Shown one piece after another: positions 26,553 through 35,530 of a DNA stretch of 64,000 nt (position 1 is its first letter; every line of letters starts with the position of its first letter). This DNA comes from Clostridium beijerinckii. Lineage in GTDB: Bacteria > Bacillota > Clostridia > Clostridiales > Clostridiaceae. The notes under the pieces are model-generated. The model was given only the letters and a program-made list of their open reading frames with translations. It ran no database searches and was not told the origin of the DNA. Position numbers and translations under genes: made by a program. The stretch covers positions 4,096,001 through 4,160,000 of the forward strand of contig NZ_CP144906.1 in the NCBI RefSeq assembly GCF_036699995.1, given 5' to 3'.

Positions 26553-26636
26553 TACAAGGTTTATTGCTAAAACTTACTATGAATAGTATAATCTTTTTAT
26601 GTCAAATACTTTAATTATAATAAATGCAAACTATAG

Positions 26637-26835
26637 TCTGCATTTAAGTAATAAGGGAATGGAGTGAAATTCTTCAACTACCCCAGTAACCGTGAAACTG
26701 ACGAAATCAAAGACACAATCAAAAATAACAAGTCCAACCTGTTATTTTTTGATTGTGTCTAACATGCCACTGAGAAATTGGGAAGGCTTGAAATTAGGAT
26801 GAAGTTAAGTCGGGATACCTTGTTTTATACACCGA
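26637..26835 (+). ncRNA. cobalamin riboswitch aptamer upstream of btuFCD-like genes
   Basis: Ordered conserved boxes AAGGGAAT, GTGAAATTC, ACTACCCC, GTAACCGTGA, GCCACTG, GGGAAGGC and AAGTCGGGATACCT correspond to the cobalamin riboswitch core (GGGAA, GGTGAAAnTCC, CCC, CACTG, AGnCAGGAnACC). A variable arm is enlarged by a 20-bp hairpin (26711-26760). Binding of a cobalamin in the leader should repress the importer genes that begin at 27164. Confidence 0.9.
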
Positions 26836-27163
26836 TAATATCCTCTGAGGGTGGGATATTAGGCACATGAAAATAAATTTCAAGTACAACGCCACCATGA
26901 ATATTTTTCACCAGATAAGAGAGTAAATTGATCTCATAGCAGGTCTATTAGGTCAGTCTACTTCCGAAGGATAGTTGAAAATAATCTGGTAAATGAACTT
27001 GTTATTTTTTGAATGTGACTTAAGTAATCATGCGTTTTATGAAAATAAGACTTTTAAGTTTTATTCTGATTTTTATAGGCATGTTTATTATGCTTCTATG
27101 CATACTCTCGATGGGTATGCTTTTTTTGTTACCCTTAAATACACTATATTTTAGGAGGGCATC
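26836..27163 (+). promoter_or_regulatory. expression platform / additional RNA fold of the btuF leader
   Basis: Between aptamer and ATG are AATATCC...GGATATT (about 26847-26868), a domain closed by ACCAGAT (about 26919) and ATCTGGT (26983-26990) containing CTACTTCCGAAGGATAG, then GTTATTTTTTGAATGTGACT at 27001-27020. That last arm repeats, with two mismatches, the right arm inside the aptamer (26741-26760) and can pair with the same left arm (26711-26732). The hairpin TGCATACTCTCGATGGGTATGCTTTTTTTG near 27098-27130 has a T-run and looks like the controllable terminator. Confidence 0.6.
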
Positions 27164-28078
27164 ATGAAACTAAAAAATAAATTTTTATCACTCTTTTTAA
27201 TAATTATATTAGCTATGAGTACACTTTTCGGTTGTGGTAATAAGACTGCAACAATGACAGATAGAGAAGGTAACAGCTTTAAGCTTCCTGAAAAAGTAAA
27301 TACTATAATATCTACAGCGCCATCAAATACCGAAATATTAGTTGGGCTAGGACTTTCAGATAAGTTAGTAGCTATAGACAAATATTCGTCAGATGTGGAT
27401 GGTATTAATAAAGATTTACCTAAAATTGACTTTAAGAATCCAGATGCTGAAACTCTTGTGAGTTTAAAGCCTGACATAATAATAGCTTCAGGACATAATA
27501 AAACTGGGAGTGAAGACCCCTTTGCAGCTGTTAAAGAAGCTGGAATTCCTGTTGTATACATACCTACAAGTTCAAGCATAGAGGACCTTTATAAAGATAT
27601 TGACTTTATATCAAAAATCACTGGTACTGAGAAAAAAGGTGATGAGATGACAGCTAATTTAAAGGATGAAATAAGTTCAATAAAGAAAATTGGAGATACT
27701 ATTACTGATAAGAAAAATGTATATTTTGAAATAGGGTCAACTTCAGGTTTATATAGTTTTGGTAATAATACATTTTTAAATGAAATGATTGAAATTGTAG
27801 GCGCCAAAAATATCTTTGCTAATGAAAATTCGTGGATATCTCCAAGTCCTGAAGCTGTAGTAAAGGCTAATCCTGATGTAATACTTACAAATGAACCTAT
27901 AAGTAATGCTATCGATAATATAAAAACTCGTGATGGTTTTCAAGAAGTTACTGCAGTTAAAAACAATAAAGTCTTTGCTATTGATAATAATTCCTCTTCC
28001 AGACCATCACAAAATATACTGAAAGCACTTAAACAAATAGCAAAAGCTATTTATCCTGAGGAATATGCAAATGTATAA
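27164..28078 (+). CDS. btuF: vitamin B12 ABC transporter substrate-binding lipoprotein (BtuF-like)
   Basis: 304 residues after AGGAGGGCATC. Lipobox TLFGC at about 20-24. The chain has VNTIISTAPSNTEILVGLGL, LKPDIIIAS, GIPVVYIP, WISPSPEAVVKANPDVILT and a C-terminal QIAKAIYPEEY, as in class III (TroA-fold) binding proteins for cobalamin or siderophores. Cobalamin is preferred because of the riboswitch. Acts outside the membrane and delivers to the permease whose gene overlaps its end. Confidence 0.88.
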   Translation: MKLKNKFLSLFLIIILAMSTLFGCGNKTATMTDREGNSFKLPEKVNTIISTAPSNTEILVGLGLSDKLVAIDKYSSDVDGINKDLPKIDFKNPDAETLVSLKPDIIIASGHNKTGSEDPFAAVKEAGIPVVYIPTSSSIEDLYKDIDFISKITGTEKKGDEMTANLKDEISSIKKIGDTITDKKNVYFEIGSTSGLYSFGNNTFLNEMIEIVGAKNIFANENSWISPSPEAVVKANPDVILTNEPISNAIDNIKTRDGFQEVTAVKNNKVFAIDNNSSSRPSQNILKALKQIAKAIYPEEYANV

Positions 28079-29093
28079 AAAAATTATCATATTATTAATA
28101 CCCTTAACATTTTTAATTTTATGTATCGGAACTTCTATTGGAAGTTCTGATACCAGCTTAATCCATATTGCATCGATAATTGGATATAAAGTTTTAAGAA
28201 TTCCACTACTTAAAGAGATTAACCCTAATGATGTGGCGATAATTTGGAATTTAAGATTACCTAGAGTGTTTTTAGCCTTTCTTGTAGGTGCTTCCTTATC
28301 AGTTAGTGGTGCTGTGGTTCAATCATTACTTAGAAATCCACTCGCTTCACCCTATACCTTAGGAGTATCTTCTGGTGCTTCTCTTGGAGTTGGATTTCTT
28401 ATAATATCTGGTTTTTCAATGCCTATACTCGGCAGGCTTACTCTTCCTTTAACAGGCTTTTTATGTGGGCTTTTGACTGTATTTATTATCATAAAATTTG
28501 CCTACAAAGTTGATAACAGCATGTCAACTTCAACTATAATTTTATCTGGTATGGTTTTTTCTTTATTTTGCAGTGCAATACTTACAACTGTAACAGCCTT
28601 ATATAGTGAAGATATAAAAAGCATAGCTCTTTGGGAAATGGGTTCTTTCTCTATGAAGGGATGGTCATATGTACAAATGGGAATACCCTTCTTTATAATT
28701 GGAATAATTGGTGTCATGCGCTACTGCACTGAAATGGATATATTATCTTTTGGTGAAGATCAAGCAAAATCAGTTGGAGTAGATGTTAATACCATAAAGA
28801 CTAGACTTCTTATTTTCTCTGCTATATTAACGGGTTCTGCTGTAGCCTTAAGTGGAATTATTGGTTTTGTGGATTTAATAATTCCTCACTTAGTAAGAAG
28901 AATCATTGGAGCAAAGCATAAATATGTGATTCCTGTATGCATAGTTTTAGGCGGCTGCTTTATGGTGATTACTGATCTAGTAGCAAGAATAATTATAATA
29001 CCATCAGAATTGCCAGTTGGTGCTATTACTGCTCTGATTGGAGCTCCATTTTTTGCATACATATATTTTAATAAGGCACATGAAAGAAAATAA
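28071..29093 (+). CDS. btuC: vitamin B12 ABC transporter permease (BtuC/FecCD family)
   Basis: 340 residues from the ATG at 28071, which has GAGGA eight bases before; an ATG at 28065 is too close. It overlaps the btuF end by eight bases. About ten helices with the family hallmarks RLPRVFLAFLVGASLSVSGAVVQSLLRNPLASPYTLGVSSGASLG and GIIGFVDLIIPHLVR. Forms a dimeric channel with the next ATPase. Confidence 0.92.
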   Translation: MYKKIIILLIPLTFLILCIGTSIGSSDTSLIHIASIIGYKVLRIPLLKEINPNDVAIIWNLRLPRVFLAFLVGASLSVSGAVVQSLLRNPLASPYTLGVSSGASLGVGFLIISGFSMPILGRLTLPLTGFLCGLLTVFIIIKFAYKVDNSMSTSTIILSGMVFSLFCSAILTTVTALYSEDIKSIALWEMGSFSMKGWSYVQMGIPFFIIGIIGVMRYCTEMDILSFGEDQAKSVGVDVNTIKTRLLIFSAILTGSAVALSGIIGFVDLIIPHLVRRIIGAKHKYVIPVCIVLGGCFMVITDLVARIIIIPSELPVGAITALIGAPFFAYIYFNKAHERK

Positions 29094-29115
29094 TAAATCA
29101 AAGTAGGTGATGATT

Positions 29116-29871
29116 TTGTTAGAACTTAAGAATTTTTCTTGTGGATATGACAAAATAGATATCATAAAGAATATAACCTTTAAAGCTAAAAGAGGAGAAA
29201 TTCTTTGCATAGTTGGTCCAAATGGATGCGGAAAAAGTACGCTTTTAAAAGCTATAGGCAGACTCATTGAATATAAAGGAACACTAACATTTGATTCAAA
29301 GGATATAAAAAATTTACCTGTGAAGGAATTTGCAAAACACGTTGCACTTATGACTCAAAGCAACAATGTTTACTTTCCTTACACAGTTTATGAAACTGTT
29401 GCTTTAGGCAGATATGCTTATTTGAAAGGGGCTTTATCCTCTTTAAGTAAAGAAGATGATTTAACCGTAATGAAAGCTATAAAAAGTGTTGGCCTTATAG
29501 ATTTAAAAGATAAACTTATAAGTGAATTATCTGGCGGCCAGCTTCAAAGGGTCTTCATAGCAAAAGCCTTTGCCCAAGATCCAGAAATTATTTTATTAGA
29601 TGAACCAACAAATCATCTTGATTTAAAATATCAAATTGAGATCCTAGAATATTTAAACCTTTGGGCAAAAGAAAATAATAAAATTGTAATAGCTGTATTA
29701 CATGATTTAAATTTATCTAACTTATTTGGTGAGAAAATTATATTACTAAGCCATGGCGAAATAGTCAGCCAAGGTACACCTAAAGAAGTATTTCTAGAAG
29801 ATAACTTAAAAAATGTATATAATATAGACGTGAAAAATTTCATGATTAGTGCTTTAAAGCAGTGGCAATAA
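29116..29871 (+). CDS. btuD: vitamin B12 ABC transporter ATPase (BtuD-like)
   Basis: About 252 residues. A TTG at 29116 lies six bases after AGGTG and gives the usual MLELKN start; an ATG at 29110 abuts the site. Walker A GPNGCGKST, Q-loop LMTQSNNVYFPYTVYETV, signature LSGGQLQRVFIAKAF, Walker B IILLDEPTNHLD, H-loop VLHDLN. Third gene of the riboswitch-controlled importer. A terminator follows at 30054. Confidence 0.92.
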   Translation: MLELKNFSCGYDKIDIIKNITFKAKRGEILCIVGPNGCGKSTLLKAIGRLIEYKGTLTFDSKDIKNLPVKEFAKHVALMTQSNNVYFPYTVYETVALGRYAYLKGALSSLSKEDDLTVMKAIKSVGLIDLKDKLISELSGGQLQRVFIAKAFAQDPEIILLDEPTNHLDLKYQIEILEYLNLWAKENNKIVIAVLHDLNLSNLFGEKIILLSHGEIVSQGTPKEVFLEDNLKNVYNIDVKNFMISALKQWQ

Positions 29872-30261
29872 CATATATCGATAAAAGAAGTGACTTAATT
29901 GAATACTTATTTTCTAATTAGAGCGAATATAATTAGACCAGTACTCCATTTTCGATCCATTTAATGTTGGAATATGATATTTTCATTGCGTATTATTTAA
30001 GATGTTTAACATATAATATAAATATCCTGAAAATATTAATTATCACATACATATACGCCCCTTTATTGGGGCATTTTTATGCTAAATATTAGTATTGAGG
30101 ATTTAAAGCTACTTCAAGTGTTCCGTATAAGATTCGGAACGTTTCTGGTGGTATGGCTTTTATCACCATACTTAATGAATACCTTATAATGAAACAATCT
30201 ATACGCTTTCAATCAAACTCATTACAATATGTTTTAAATCCAATTCAATATTGTTATAAAA
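29872..30261. other. non-coding region downstream of btuD
   Basis: Contains the terminator at 30054-30078 and then two short hairpins: GTTCCG-tataagatt-CGGAAC (about 30119-30141) and TGGTG...CACCA (about 30147-30170). No ORF. Confidence 0.45.
30054..30078 (+). terminator. intrinsic terminator of btuFCD operon
   Basis: GCCCC-tttatt-GGGGC then ATTTTTAT. The surrounding 48 bases (ACATATACGCCCC...CTAAATATTAG) recur at about 31213-31262 with a mutated stem. Confidence 0.82.
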
Positions 30262-30732
30262 TTATAATTCTACAAATCCAATTTTTTTATAAAGATTTAC
30301 AGCATCTACATTTTCAGGGTGCACATATAAGATTAAATCATCGTATCCTAAATTCATTAATACATTTATACTTTTTTTCAAAAGATTACTTGCCATCCCC
30401 TGTTTCAAATATTTCTTAACTGTAAATAATTCTGAAACAAATGGTTTACCTTTAAATAAACTAATAAGAACTACAGCAGCAATTTCTCCATTTTGTTTAA
30501 TTTGAAATGAAGCATCTGGAATAAATCTGCCAAAAGTACTTTCAACAATACTACAAATCTCCTTATTTAACTCTTCTATTGTTTCACCATTGAAGTCTAC
30601 TGTATCTTTAAATGCGTCTAACATAGAAACTGATAATCCATCTATATCATCAGAATCTATCTTATCAAATGTATAAATTCCTTTTAGTTCTTGTGGTGCA
30701 AGTTTGCAAATCATGCCTATTCTTTCACTCAT
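30262..30732 (-). CDS. GNAT-family N-acetyltransferase
   Basis: 156 residues, start preceded by TTAGGAGAATAATAT. C-terminal half has the acetyl-CoA fold: EIAAVVLISLFKGKPFVSELFTVKKYLKQGMASNLLKKSI (motif A K-Q-G-M-A), then ILYVHPENVDAVNLYKKIGFVEL (motif B). The N-terminal 60 residues are less conserved. Acetyl acceptor unknown. Transcribed alone between btuD and the AraC regulator. Confidence 0.85.
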   Translation of the reverse strand: MSERIGMICKLAPQELKGIYTFDKIDSDDIDGLSVSMLDAFKDTVDFNGETIEELNKEICSIVESTFGRFIPDASFQIKQNGEIAAVVLISLFKGKPFVSELFTVKKYLKQGMASNLLKKSINVLMNLGYDDLILYVHPENVDAVNLYKKIGFVEL

Positions 30733-30809
30733 ATATTATTCTCCTAATTTTTTTCTTATTTTGTCCTATATGAAACTTATATTGTAAATTATAATATATT
30801 TTCTAATAT

Positions 30810-31019
30810 CACATTATTGAATTTTCAAAGAAGCTTTTTTATAATTACTTAGCCAAATCTACATATTATAGTTTAAATTTGCCACCATCCTGACACATTG
30901 GGCTATTATAATAATATTATAAAGATAATAAAAACTTTTTTTCATAAATTTTTCCCCCTATAAATATATAAAACAAAGAGCAACATTCATATCCTCGTTA
31001 TGACATGTTGCTCTTTATT
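30810..31019. repeat. intergenic repeat block, copy 1, with terminator
   Basis: About 160 bases (ATTATTGAATTTTCAAAGAA..., TTATAATTACTTAG, AATTTGCCAC, TATAAAGATAATAAA, TTTCCCCCTATAAATATA) match 32395-32551. It continues into AAAGAGCAACAT...ATGTTGCTCTTTATTT (30974-31019), an intrinsic-terminator stem that recurs at 34366-34412 after the IS. This copy is the uninterrupted version of the IS target site. Confidence 0.8.
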
Positions 31020-31165
31020 TGGTTCAAGCAAATTATCAATTTGAGTTGCCGTATTAGGATACGATGCTATTCCTATTGAAATTGTAATTTTTATAAATTT
31101 ATACTTGCTCATCCAACAAATTTAATATTTCTAAAATCCCCCATTATTCAATTCTCAAAGTGTAT
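31020..31165 (-). pseudogene. remnant of a GGDEF-protein gene
   Basis: 31022-31097 reproduces the stretch of the 35887 gene around ITISIGIASYPNTTTQVDNLLE (35965-36040). It then jumps directly to sequence matching that gene's upstream flank (37005-37075: TTTATACTTGCT, ATCCAACAAATTTAATATTT, AAAATCCCCCATTAT). So a former GGDEF gene copy has lost nearly all of its coding region by an internal deletion. Confidence 0.75.
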
Positions 31166-31212
31166 TTTTATAATTTTCTAAGTTAATTCTATAGATATTT
31201 ACTAAAAATTAG

Positions 31213-31262
31213 CTGACACATGTATACGCCCCTTTATTGAGGCATTTTTACGCTAAATATTA
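31213..31262 (+). repeat. second copy of the btuD terminator segment
   Basis: TATACGCCCCTTTATTGAGG then CATTTTTACGCTAAATATTA duplicates 30046-30093; one stem base is changed (GGGG to GAGG). Confidence 0.6.
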
Positions 31263-31277
31263 GAATTGTGCATAAAG

Positions 31278-31316
31278 AAATATCACAAAATTCATTTCTG
31301 AAATAATGTGATATTT
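31278..31316 (-). terminator. terminator downstream of AraC/GyrI gene
   Basis: AAATATCAC / GTGATATTT stem, 31 bases after the stop of the leftward AraC gene. Confidence 0.7.
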
Positions 31317-31347
31317 CCACTTACTTATTTATTTTTATCTATCTATA

Positions 31348-32223
31348 CTAGTGCTTTTTTACAACCGGTATCCAAATTTCACTTTTAAATGTTGGTGAAG
31401 TTACATCTTTATTCTCATTCCATAAAATTTCTGGTCCTTGTGTTTGTTCATAGTTTGAAGATGGAAACCATTCAGAATAAATGCGTCCCCAAACGTTTTG
31501 CAATGTATCTGGAAATGGTCCTACAGCTTCAAATACTGCCCATGTTGATGCAGCAACTTCAAGTTTTGATAAATTATTGGGACACTCTTTTGTTGTTGCA
31601 ACACCTATATAATGGTCAAGTTCTCCTTTCTCCTCCATTCGTCCTTCTGAAAAATTTAAAGATGCACTTATTAACCCTCTTGGTTCTGTATTAGATAACT
31701 CTTTCAATTCATTAATATTTTCAACAGTTAGGCTTTGCCACATCTTAGCAATCTCTGGATTTACTCCATTAAAAATTATAGGAACCCTTTTTTCTATTCC
31801 AATTATATAAAATGCTTCTTTCTCCTCAATTCTATAGTTCATTTCATTTCCTCCTTCAATTGATAATCGAAAAGTCATTCGTGGATAGGCTTTTAATGAT
31901 TTTCCATTATACCGAGCCTCTGATGGTGTTATCCCATGTAAACTTTGAAACGCTCTTGTGAACGAATCTGCTGACTTGTATCCATATTTAACAGCTAAAT
32001 CAATTATTCTTACATTTCTATCATTAAGTTCAAAAGCTGCTAAGGTAAGACGTCTTCTACGAATGTACTCTGATAACGAAACACCCGCAAGAAAAGAAAA
32101 CATTCTTTGAAAATGATATTCTGAACAAAATGCCAGTCTTGCTACTTCTTTAAAATCAATTATTCCATCAAGATTTTCTTCAATATAATTTAATGCTTCA
32201 TTCATTTTTTTTAACGAATCCAT
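31348..32223 (-). CDS. AraC-family regulator with GyrI-like effector-binding domain
   Basis: 291 residues, start after AAAGGAGAGTTACTAA. Residues 1-110 carry two AraC helix-turn-helices ([51 protein letters not shown]). Residues about 125-290 form the GyrI-like small-molecule-binding domain ([44 protein letters not shown]). Proteins of this build (Rob, BltR-like) sense drugs or hydrophobic compounds and activate efflux or modification genes. No obvious target lies next to it; the GNAT gene downstream is 600 bases away. Confidence 0.9.
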   Translation of the reverse strand: MDSLKKMNEALNYIEENLDGIIDFKEVARLAFCSEYHFQRMFSFLAGVSLSEYIRRRRLTLAAFELNDRNVRIIDLAVKYGYKSADSFTRAFQSLHGITPSEARYNGKSLKAYPRMTFRLSIEGGNEMNYRIEEKEAFYIIGIEKRVPIIFNGVNPEIAKMWQSLTVENINELKELSNTEPRGLISASLNFSEGRMEEKGELDHYIGVATTKECPNNLSKLEVAASTWAVFEAVGPFPDTLQNVWGRIYSEWFPSSNYEQTQGPEILWNENKDVTSPTFKSEIWIPVVKKH

Positions 32224-32394
32224 TTAGTAACTCTCCTTTCATCAATAGAATATCAGAAATTACATTTATCCATCCGACTATTCTTGCACAATTATGTAGG
32301 ATTAATTACAACTAGGTATATAAAATAAACATATGCTAGTATTCATTATCCTAAAATATTATTAATCATATATGTATAATTAATTCTATATTTA

Positions 32395-32551
32395 ACATTA
32401 TTCAATTTCCAAAGAAACTTTTTATAATTACTTAGTTAAGTCTACATATTGTAGTTTAAATTTGCCACTATACTGACATATTAGATTATTATAATAAGAT
32501 TATAAAGATAATAAAGCTTTTTTTCATATAATTTTCCCCCTATAAATATAA
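32395..32551. repeat. intergenic repeat block, copy 2, interrupted by the IS
   Basis: Matches 30810-30968 at most positions up to CCCCTATAAATATAA. The continuation (AAATATAAAACAAAGAG...) is found right of the IS at 34356, so the IS landed within this repeat. Confidence 0.82.
32544..32551. repeat. 8-bp target site duplication, left (AAATATAA)
   Basis: AAATATAA directly precedes GGTACTGTC and is repeated at 34356-34363 directly after the right end. Eight bases is the duplication length made by IS6-family elements. Confidence 0.88.
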
Positions 32552-32701
32552 GGTACTGTCAAAGTTTTTTATCTAACTAAGGCAGCAACCCTTTAATTTT
32601 TCTTATTTTTTATATAAATAACTTGCCACCCCCAAAAAGTTAAGATATTTTATACTTGCAAAACAAAAACACTGAACTAAAAAAGGAGGCAAGCTATTAC
32701 C

Positions 32702-34135
32702 ATGATTAATAAGTTTCTTCTTGAAACTGTAATTTATCTTATTGAAATTATAAAGTATCTCATGACTTTGCTGGTTGGCAAAAACTTGCTTAAAAGCATT
32801 TCGGACGAACCTGTTAAGAAAGAATACCGAAAGCTTCAAGTAGATGATCAACCAATCTTTGATGTTCCCGAAAAACTTAACTATAAGCTTCTAATAGCTG
32901 AATATGAGTTTAAGCACGGCAAAGAATTTGCTCCTGTGAAACCTCGCAAAAACAAAGCGTTAGCTCCTAAGGATGTTATCTGTCCTAAGTGTGGTGCTCC
33001 ACATACCTATCTTTACGATAATAACGGAGGCCGAGGACAATATCTTTGCAAAGTCTGTGATACCACATTCAATCCTAAAAATTACTATCAGAAATCCATA
33101 GTGTTAAGATGTCCTCACTGCAGTAAAACACTTGAAAGAATCAAGGCGCGTAAGGATTTCTACGTTTATAAGTGTAAGAATGATAATTGCTCTTTTTACC
33201 AAAATAATCTTAAATCAATGACAAAATCTGAAAAACAAGATTTTAAGAAGAATCCTGGTAAGTTCAAAGTTAGATACATATTTAGAGATTTCACTTTTGA
33301 CTTTAAGCCACTTTCTAAAGAAAGTCCGGTAAAATCAAAGGTTTCTCTTCCAAACATTATGATTTCTTCTTACACCTTAGGACTCATTCTAACTTACTAC
33401 GTTAACTACGGTTTATCTTCCAGAAAGACAGCTGCATTGCTTAAAGATATTCATGATATTAAAATATCTCATCAAGCAATTTTAAACTATGTTAATGCCG
33501 TTTCAATTGTAGTTAAGCCATTTATAGATAACTACGATTATAAACTTTCTGACTCTTTCTGCGGCGATGAAACCTACATAAAAGTTAACGGTAAGTGGAA
33601 CTATATTTTCTTCTTTTTTGATGCTGTTAAAAAGATTATTCTATCTTACAGAGTATCACCACATAGAGATACCGAAACGGCTGTAAAAGCCATCGATGAT
33701 GTTCTAAGTAAGTTAAAAGAAATACCTGAAGATCTTAATCTTATAACTGATGGTAACCCTATATATCTTCTTGCACAGCACTTCTTTGCAAGCCATAGTA
33801 TAAAATTCGATGTTACTCAAGTTATAGGCTTAACCAATAAAGATGAAGTTTCAAAAGAATATAGGCCATTGAAGCAAATTATTGAACGTCTTAACCGAAC
33901 CTTTAAAGGCAATTATAGAGCTACTACTGGCTTCGGAAGTCCTAACGGGTCGGTTGCATTTGTAACTATGTTTGTGGCATACTTTAACTTTCTAAGACCA
34001 CATTCTGCCCTTGAAGGCAAAACTCCTGTAATCCTTGAAGAGTTAGAGTCAATGTCCAACATGCCTACTAGATGGTGCAAATTTATTGAACTATCTCAAG
34101 ACTTTGTTCTAAATAACTGTACAATAACTGCCTAA
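32702..34135 (+). CDS. IS6-like DDE transposase with N-terminal zinc ribbons
   Basis: 477 residues after AAAGGAGGCAAGCTATTACC. Two zinc-ribbon motifs precede the catalytic part: CPKCGAPH...CKVCDTTF (about 98-122) and CPHCSKTL...CKNDNC (about 135-162). The DDE domain shows GDETYIKVNGKW (Asp), LITDGNPIY (Asp) and IIERLNRTFKGNYR (Glu), followed by FNFLRPHSALEGKTP, the IS240/IS6 pattern. It is roughly twice the length of classical IS6 transposases (about 230 residues) because of the N-terminal extension. Acts on the element's ends, normally by replicative transposition. Confidence 0.92.
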   Translation: MINKFLLETVIYLIEIIKYLMTLLVGKNLLKSISDEPVKKEYRKLQVDDQPIFDVPEKLNYKLLIAEYEFKHGKEFAPVKPRKNKALAPKDVICPKCGAPHTYLYDNNGGRGQYLCKVCDTTFNPKNYYQKSIVLRCPHCSKTLERIKARKDFYVYKCKNDNCSFYQNNLKSMTKSEKQDFKKNPGKFKVRYIFRDFTFDFKPLSKESPVKSKVSLPNIMISSYTLGLILTYYVNYGLSSRKTAALLKDIHDIKISHQAILNYVNAVSIVVKPFIDNYDYKLSDSFCGDETYIKVNGKWNYIFFFFDAVKKIILSYRVSPHRDTETAVKAIDDVLSKLKEIPEDLNLITDGNPIYLLAQHFFASHSIKFDVTQVIGLTNKDEVSKEYRPLKQIIERLNRTFKGNYRATTGFGSPNGSVAFVTMFVAYFNFLRPHSALEGKTPVILEELESMSNMPTRWCKFIELSQDFVLNNCTITA

Positions 34136-34161
34136 TGATCTAAAGCAGTTGGTGAAACGCA

Positions 34162-34287
34162 CCCTTGACACGCCCACAAAGATAAATGGTAAAATATCTC
34201 AATAGGCGGGTCTATTAGTCATGTTCAAAATTATCATTCACCCGTCCTTAACTGCCTAAGACCATTTATCTTTAGGTGTGTCAAGGG
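34162..34287 (+). repeat. long stem-loop in the 3' tail of the IS
   Basis: CCCTTGACAC (from 34162) with AAAGATAAATGGT pairs with ACCATTTATCTTT (from 34261) and GTGTCAAGGG, enclosing a second stem GGCGGGT...ACCCGTC. The identical structure is in copy 2 (about 59168-59293). It may fold as RNA downstream of the transposase gene. Confidence 0.8.
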
Positions 34288-34365
34288 CAACTAGCAAACA
34301 TAATTTAACATTAAATGGTAGTTGGATTGATTTTTCATATATTTTTTACACTACCAAATATAAAA

Positions 34366-34412
34366 CAAAGAGTAACATTCATATCCCCGTTATGACATGT
34401 TGCTCTTTATTT
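34366..34412. terminator. terminator (continuation of interrupted repeat copy 2)
   Basis: AAAGAGTAACAT...ATGTTGCTCTTTATTT, equivalent to 30974-31019. Downstream in the leftward direction of the 34550 gene. Confidence 0.72.
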
Positions 34413-34549
34413 CATTTCAAATAATTATTACGTTCACACATAATTTAGTGACATTAATTATCTAAAAATCACAAATTCAATTCTCCCATGCAGTTCAATT
34501 TCATAGTCTATCATCTATAGGTTGTTAATTTATAACGTCACAAATCAGC

Positions 34550-35518
34550 TTATTTATATAACTTTAAATTATCTCCTTGATTTTCAATCCACAAACTTAA
34601 AAGCTCTTTTAGATCATCAACCTTTTCTTTATCTGTAGCACTTTCATTAGGTTTAAGTTTTTCAACAACTTTAAACTCGAAAGCACTTTCTCCATAAGCT
34701 GCCCAATCTTCCTTTAATTTTTTAGATTTAGTTCTCCCCAAATTCAGCTGAAATTTGATTGATTCAAATGGTTTATATAAATTAGTACATATATCTACGA
34801 AAGAATATCCATTAACTGTATTATATATTTGAATTATTCCCATTTCTATTTCTTGTTGTTTATAATTATTTATTATCTCTTTTTTACTCATTTTATCCAT
34901 AATAACTTCCTCACATTTCTTATAATATTTACTTCCATCATCATTTCTTCCCAAGTATCCATAATCTACTAAGTATCGTCGTATTATCGCATCATCTTCG
35001 TAAATAGGCTTGATAATTCTTTTTACTTCAGCTTCCGTATACTCTTTATTTGGTTCAAACAAATTAGCAAACCTTGGTAATAATGCTTTTCTTTTCTCCT
35101 CTTTAGCTGGAAAGTTTCTAAGTTTTGGATTGGCCATTTTACTATTCCCATCGTCAGCTAACTCTATAGCTGCTAAAAAAGCTCTTGCTTGTCTTGCCCT
35201 TTCTCTTAGCGCAAATCTCATATTTCTTACTGTTGATTCTGCACATCCAAGCTTAATTCCAATTTCTTTATTACTATACTTGTTTGACACCATTTCCAAA
35301 AGCTCTTTCTGAATTTCAGTAAGTCCAGTATATTTCTTATCAAGCATCAGTATTCTGTCCATAGGGCTCCCATGCTCTGCTGTATGAGTGCTTATGTCAC
35401 TACTATTTTTACCTGTATATTTCCCGCATATCAAACAAAGAAATTCTGCTTTTTTGCTATCCCATATGTAACCCCTTTTAAAGTCGTCAATAGTTGCATC
35501 GCGAATAAACTCTTTCAT
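34550..35518 (-). CDS. zinc-finger/HTH-DUF2087-degenerate GIY-YIG regulator
   Basis: 322 residues from the ATG at 35518 (AAGGAGAAGAAA upstream; the frame's first ATG at 35551 lies inside a palindrome and lacks a site). Order: CLICGKYTGKNSSDISTHTAEH (possible Cys2-His2 zinc motif, about 25-47); a LuxR-type helix-turn-helix (LTEIQKELLEMVSNKYSNKEIGIKLGCAESTVRNMRF, about 63-102); DUF2087 (DAIIRRYLVDYGYLGRNDDGSKYY); and a C-terminal GIY-YIG-like fold (MGIIQIYNTVNGYSFVDI...AYGESAFEFKVVEKL). In the last part the catalytic Tyr of GIY and the YIG triad are changed to GII and FVD, so nuclease activity is unlikely. Probably a DNA-binding regulator, perhaps autoregulated. Confidence 0.78.
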   Translation of the reverse strand: MKEFIRDATIDDFKRGYIWDSKKAEFLCLICGKYTGKNSSDISTHTAEHGSPMDRILMLDKKYTGLTEIQKELLEMVSNKYSNKEIGIKLGCAESTVRNMRFALRERARQARAFLAAIELADDGNSKMANPKLRNFPAKEEKRKALLPRFANLFEPNKEYTEAEVKRIIKPIYEDDAIIRRYLVDYGYLGRNDDGSKYYKKCEEVIMDKMSKKEIINNYKQQEIEMGIIQIYNTVNGYSFVDICTNLYKPFESIKFQLNLGRTKSKKLKEDWAAYGESAFEFKVVEKLKPNESATDKEKVDDLKELLSLWIENQGDNLKLYK

Positions 35519-35530
35519 TTTCTTCTCCTT

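Larger units (their letters stand above)
32552..34355 (+). mobile_element. IS6/IS240-like insertion sequence, copy 1 (1804 bp)
   Basis: Left end GGTACTGTCAAAG, right end complement GGTAGTGTAAAAA: imperfect terminal inverted repeats of the IS6 type. One transposase gene (32702-34135), a 150-base leader and a 220-base 3' tail with a long stem. Flanked by AAATATAA duplications, so inserted by transposition. An apparently identical copy, also 1804 bp and same orientation, is at 57558-59361. Confidence 0.92.
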
